From Thermanaerothrix sp. (GTDB lineage Bacteria; Synergistota; Synergistia; Synergistales; Synergistaceae): a stretch of DNA of 50,185 nucleotides. The DNA is taken from positions 15,047-65,231 of the forward strand of contig JAOACP010000008.1 of the NCBI GenBank assembly GCA_026417795.1, in the 5' to 3' direction. Position numbers and translations under genes: made by a program. Below, piece by piece: positions 49,425-50,185 of the stretch (its first letter is position 1; every line of letters starts with the position of its first letter). The notes below the pieces were generated by a model. It searched no databases, was not told where the DNA came from, and was given only the letters and a program-made list of their open reading frames with translations.

Positions 49425-50185
49425 TTACTCCCCGTACTTCTCCACGAAGGCCTCCGCCGCCTTTATGAACGCCTCCGAGGGCATGCGGACTATGCCGGCC
49501 CCCACCTGGCCGCGGCCCGGCTCCTTGTGGGCCGCTCCGGTATCCAGGACCGGTGTTATCCCCGTCTCCGCCACCTTGAGGATGTCTATCCCCGTGGGGG
49601 TGCCCCGGAAGTTGAGGGACGGGATGGAGTAGACGTTGTTCTCCCCAAGGGTTATCTCGTACATCTCCAAGGTGTACTTCGCCGCGTCCTCCGGCGTTCC
49701 GCCGATGAACTGCACTATGGCCGGCGCCGCCGCCAGGGCGAACCCGCCTACCCCCAAGGTCTCCATTATGGCGCTGTCCCCGATGTCCCGGTTCACGTCG
49801 TCCTTGGTGTAACCGGGGAACAGCAGCACGTCCGGCAGCGCCGCCTCGCAGGTGAACCAACGCTTCCCAAGCCCCGACACCTGGATCCCCATCTCGGTGC
49901 CGTTCCGGGCCATCACGGTCACCAGCGACGAACCCTCCACCTCATGGGCCGCCTCGGTGCTGGCCTTGGCCGCCGCCATGGCTATGTTGAGGAAGAAGTG
50001 GTCGTTCTTGTCTATAAACCTCACCACCTCCGCCAGGTCCCGGCAGTTGGGGGCCGCCTCGATCATGAAGGGCATGACCGCCCTTAGGAACAGGCTGGTC
50101 CCAGCCTTGTTGCGGTTGTGCATCTCGTCCCCCATGTGCAGCGCCTGGGCTATTATGTTCTTTACGTCTATGCCCCCCTGCACCT
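49425..50185 (-). CDS. AllG/YlbE-family (DUF1116) protein, N-terminus beyond window
   Basis: The frame is open to the right edge, with about 253 C-terminal residues visible out of roughly 450-480 expected. Diagnostic segments are GDEMHNRNKAGTSLFLR, MARNGTEMGIQVSG, GVGGFALAAAPAIVQFIGGT, and TGAAHKEPGRGQVGAGIVRMP near the end. The DUF1116 family includes YlbE/AllG and YahG. AllG with AllF (FdrA) and AllH has been linked to oxamate carbamoyltransferase in anaerobic allantoin use. Here it would complete a purine route to carbamoyl phosphate and ATP. AllF and AllH homologues and a carbamate kinase would be expected just to the right. Confidence 0.85.
   Translation of the reverse strand, partial: VQGGIDVKNIIAQALHMGDEMHNRNKAGTSLFLRAVMPFMIEAAPNCRDLAEVVRFIDKNDHFFLNIAMAAAKASTEAAHEVEGSSLVTVMARNGTEMGIQVSGLGKRWFTCEAALPDVLLFPGYTKDDVNRDIGDSAIMETLGVGGFALAAAPAIVQFIGGTPEDAAKYTLEMYEITLGENNVYSIPSLNFRGTPTGIDILKVAETGITPVLDTGAAHKEPGRGQVGAGIVRMPSEAFIKAAEAFVEKYGE

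Noticed and set aside
1-50185. tRNA/rRNA genes, CRISPR arrays, insertion sequences, prophage
   Set aside because: No cloverleaf, regularly spaced repeats, transposase motifs or terminal inverted repeats were seen. Gaps are short and explained by terminators or leaders.

Overview
The window is a high-G+C bacterial chromosome segment with dense, mostly minus-strand operons. I find no insertion sequences, phage genes, tRNA or rRNA genes, or CRISPR arrays. The gene content suggests an anaerobic amino-acid and purine fermenter of the phylum Synergistota, with Thermanaerovibrio a reasonable guess. The signs are a LysW carrier-protein biosynthesis cluster, ATP-type PEP carboxykinase, Ptb/Buk, DUF969/DUF979 with pyrrolidone-carboxylate peptidase, and a selenium-dependent xanthine dehydrogenase. 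The taxonomic call is inference, not a database match.

Region by region. 1-1155: two secreted proteins of unknown function. 1289-1780: xanthine/guanine phosphoribosyltransferase. 1858-5577: an operon reading ptb, a butyrate kinase homologue with eroded motifs, an alpha/beta hydrolase and a PhoU-domain protein. 5848-6423: a FolT-like ECF substrate-binding subunit. 6401-12893: a T-box-controlled LysW cluster for lysine and/or arginine (lysW, lysX, citryl-CoA lyase-like gene, lysY, lysZ, lysJ, lysK), with a hidden 52-codon ORF and a structured leader in its middle. 13025-16140: an imidazolonepropionase-like amidohydrolase and pckA. 16248-19250: a Crp/Fnr regulator, a DUF969/DUF979 membrane pair and pyrrolidone-carboxylate peptidase. 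19575-20902: a DUF502 membrane protein and a PlsC acyltransferase.

20940-50185 (right edge): about 29 kb devoted to purine catabolism, entirely on the minus strand. It holds three different molybdenum hydroxylase systems, three nucleobase permeases, adenine deaminase, a CDA-fold nucleobase deaminase, and homologues of the E. coli set hyuA, xdhD, ygeW, ygeX, ygeY, ygfK and ssnA. A YheO-type regulator has a near-consensus promoter. A cyclase-family hydrolase and the end of an AllG/YlbE-family (DUF1116) protein lie at the right edge. The yge/ygf/ssnA gene set is known from gut anaerobes that grow on urate and other purines. A plausible scheme is import, deamination, hydroxylation or reduction at Mo centres, ring opening by amidohydrolases, then release of carbamoyl groups (YgeW, AllG) and of pyruvate and ammonia (YgeX).

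Start codons were chosen from Shine-Dalgarno (SD) position. Several genes appear to use TTG or GTG behind a strong GGAGG.
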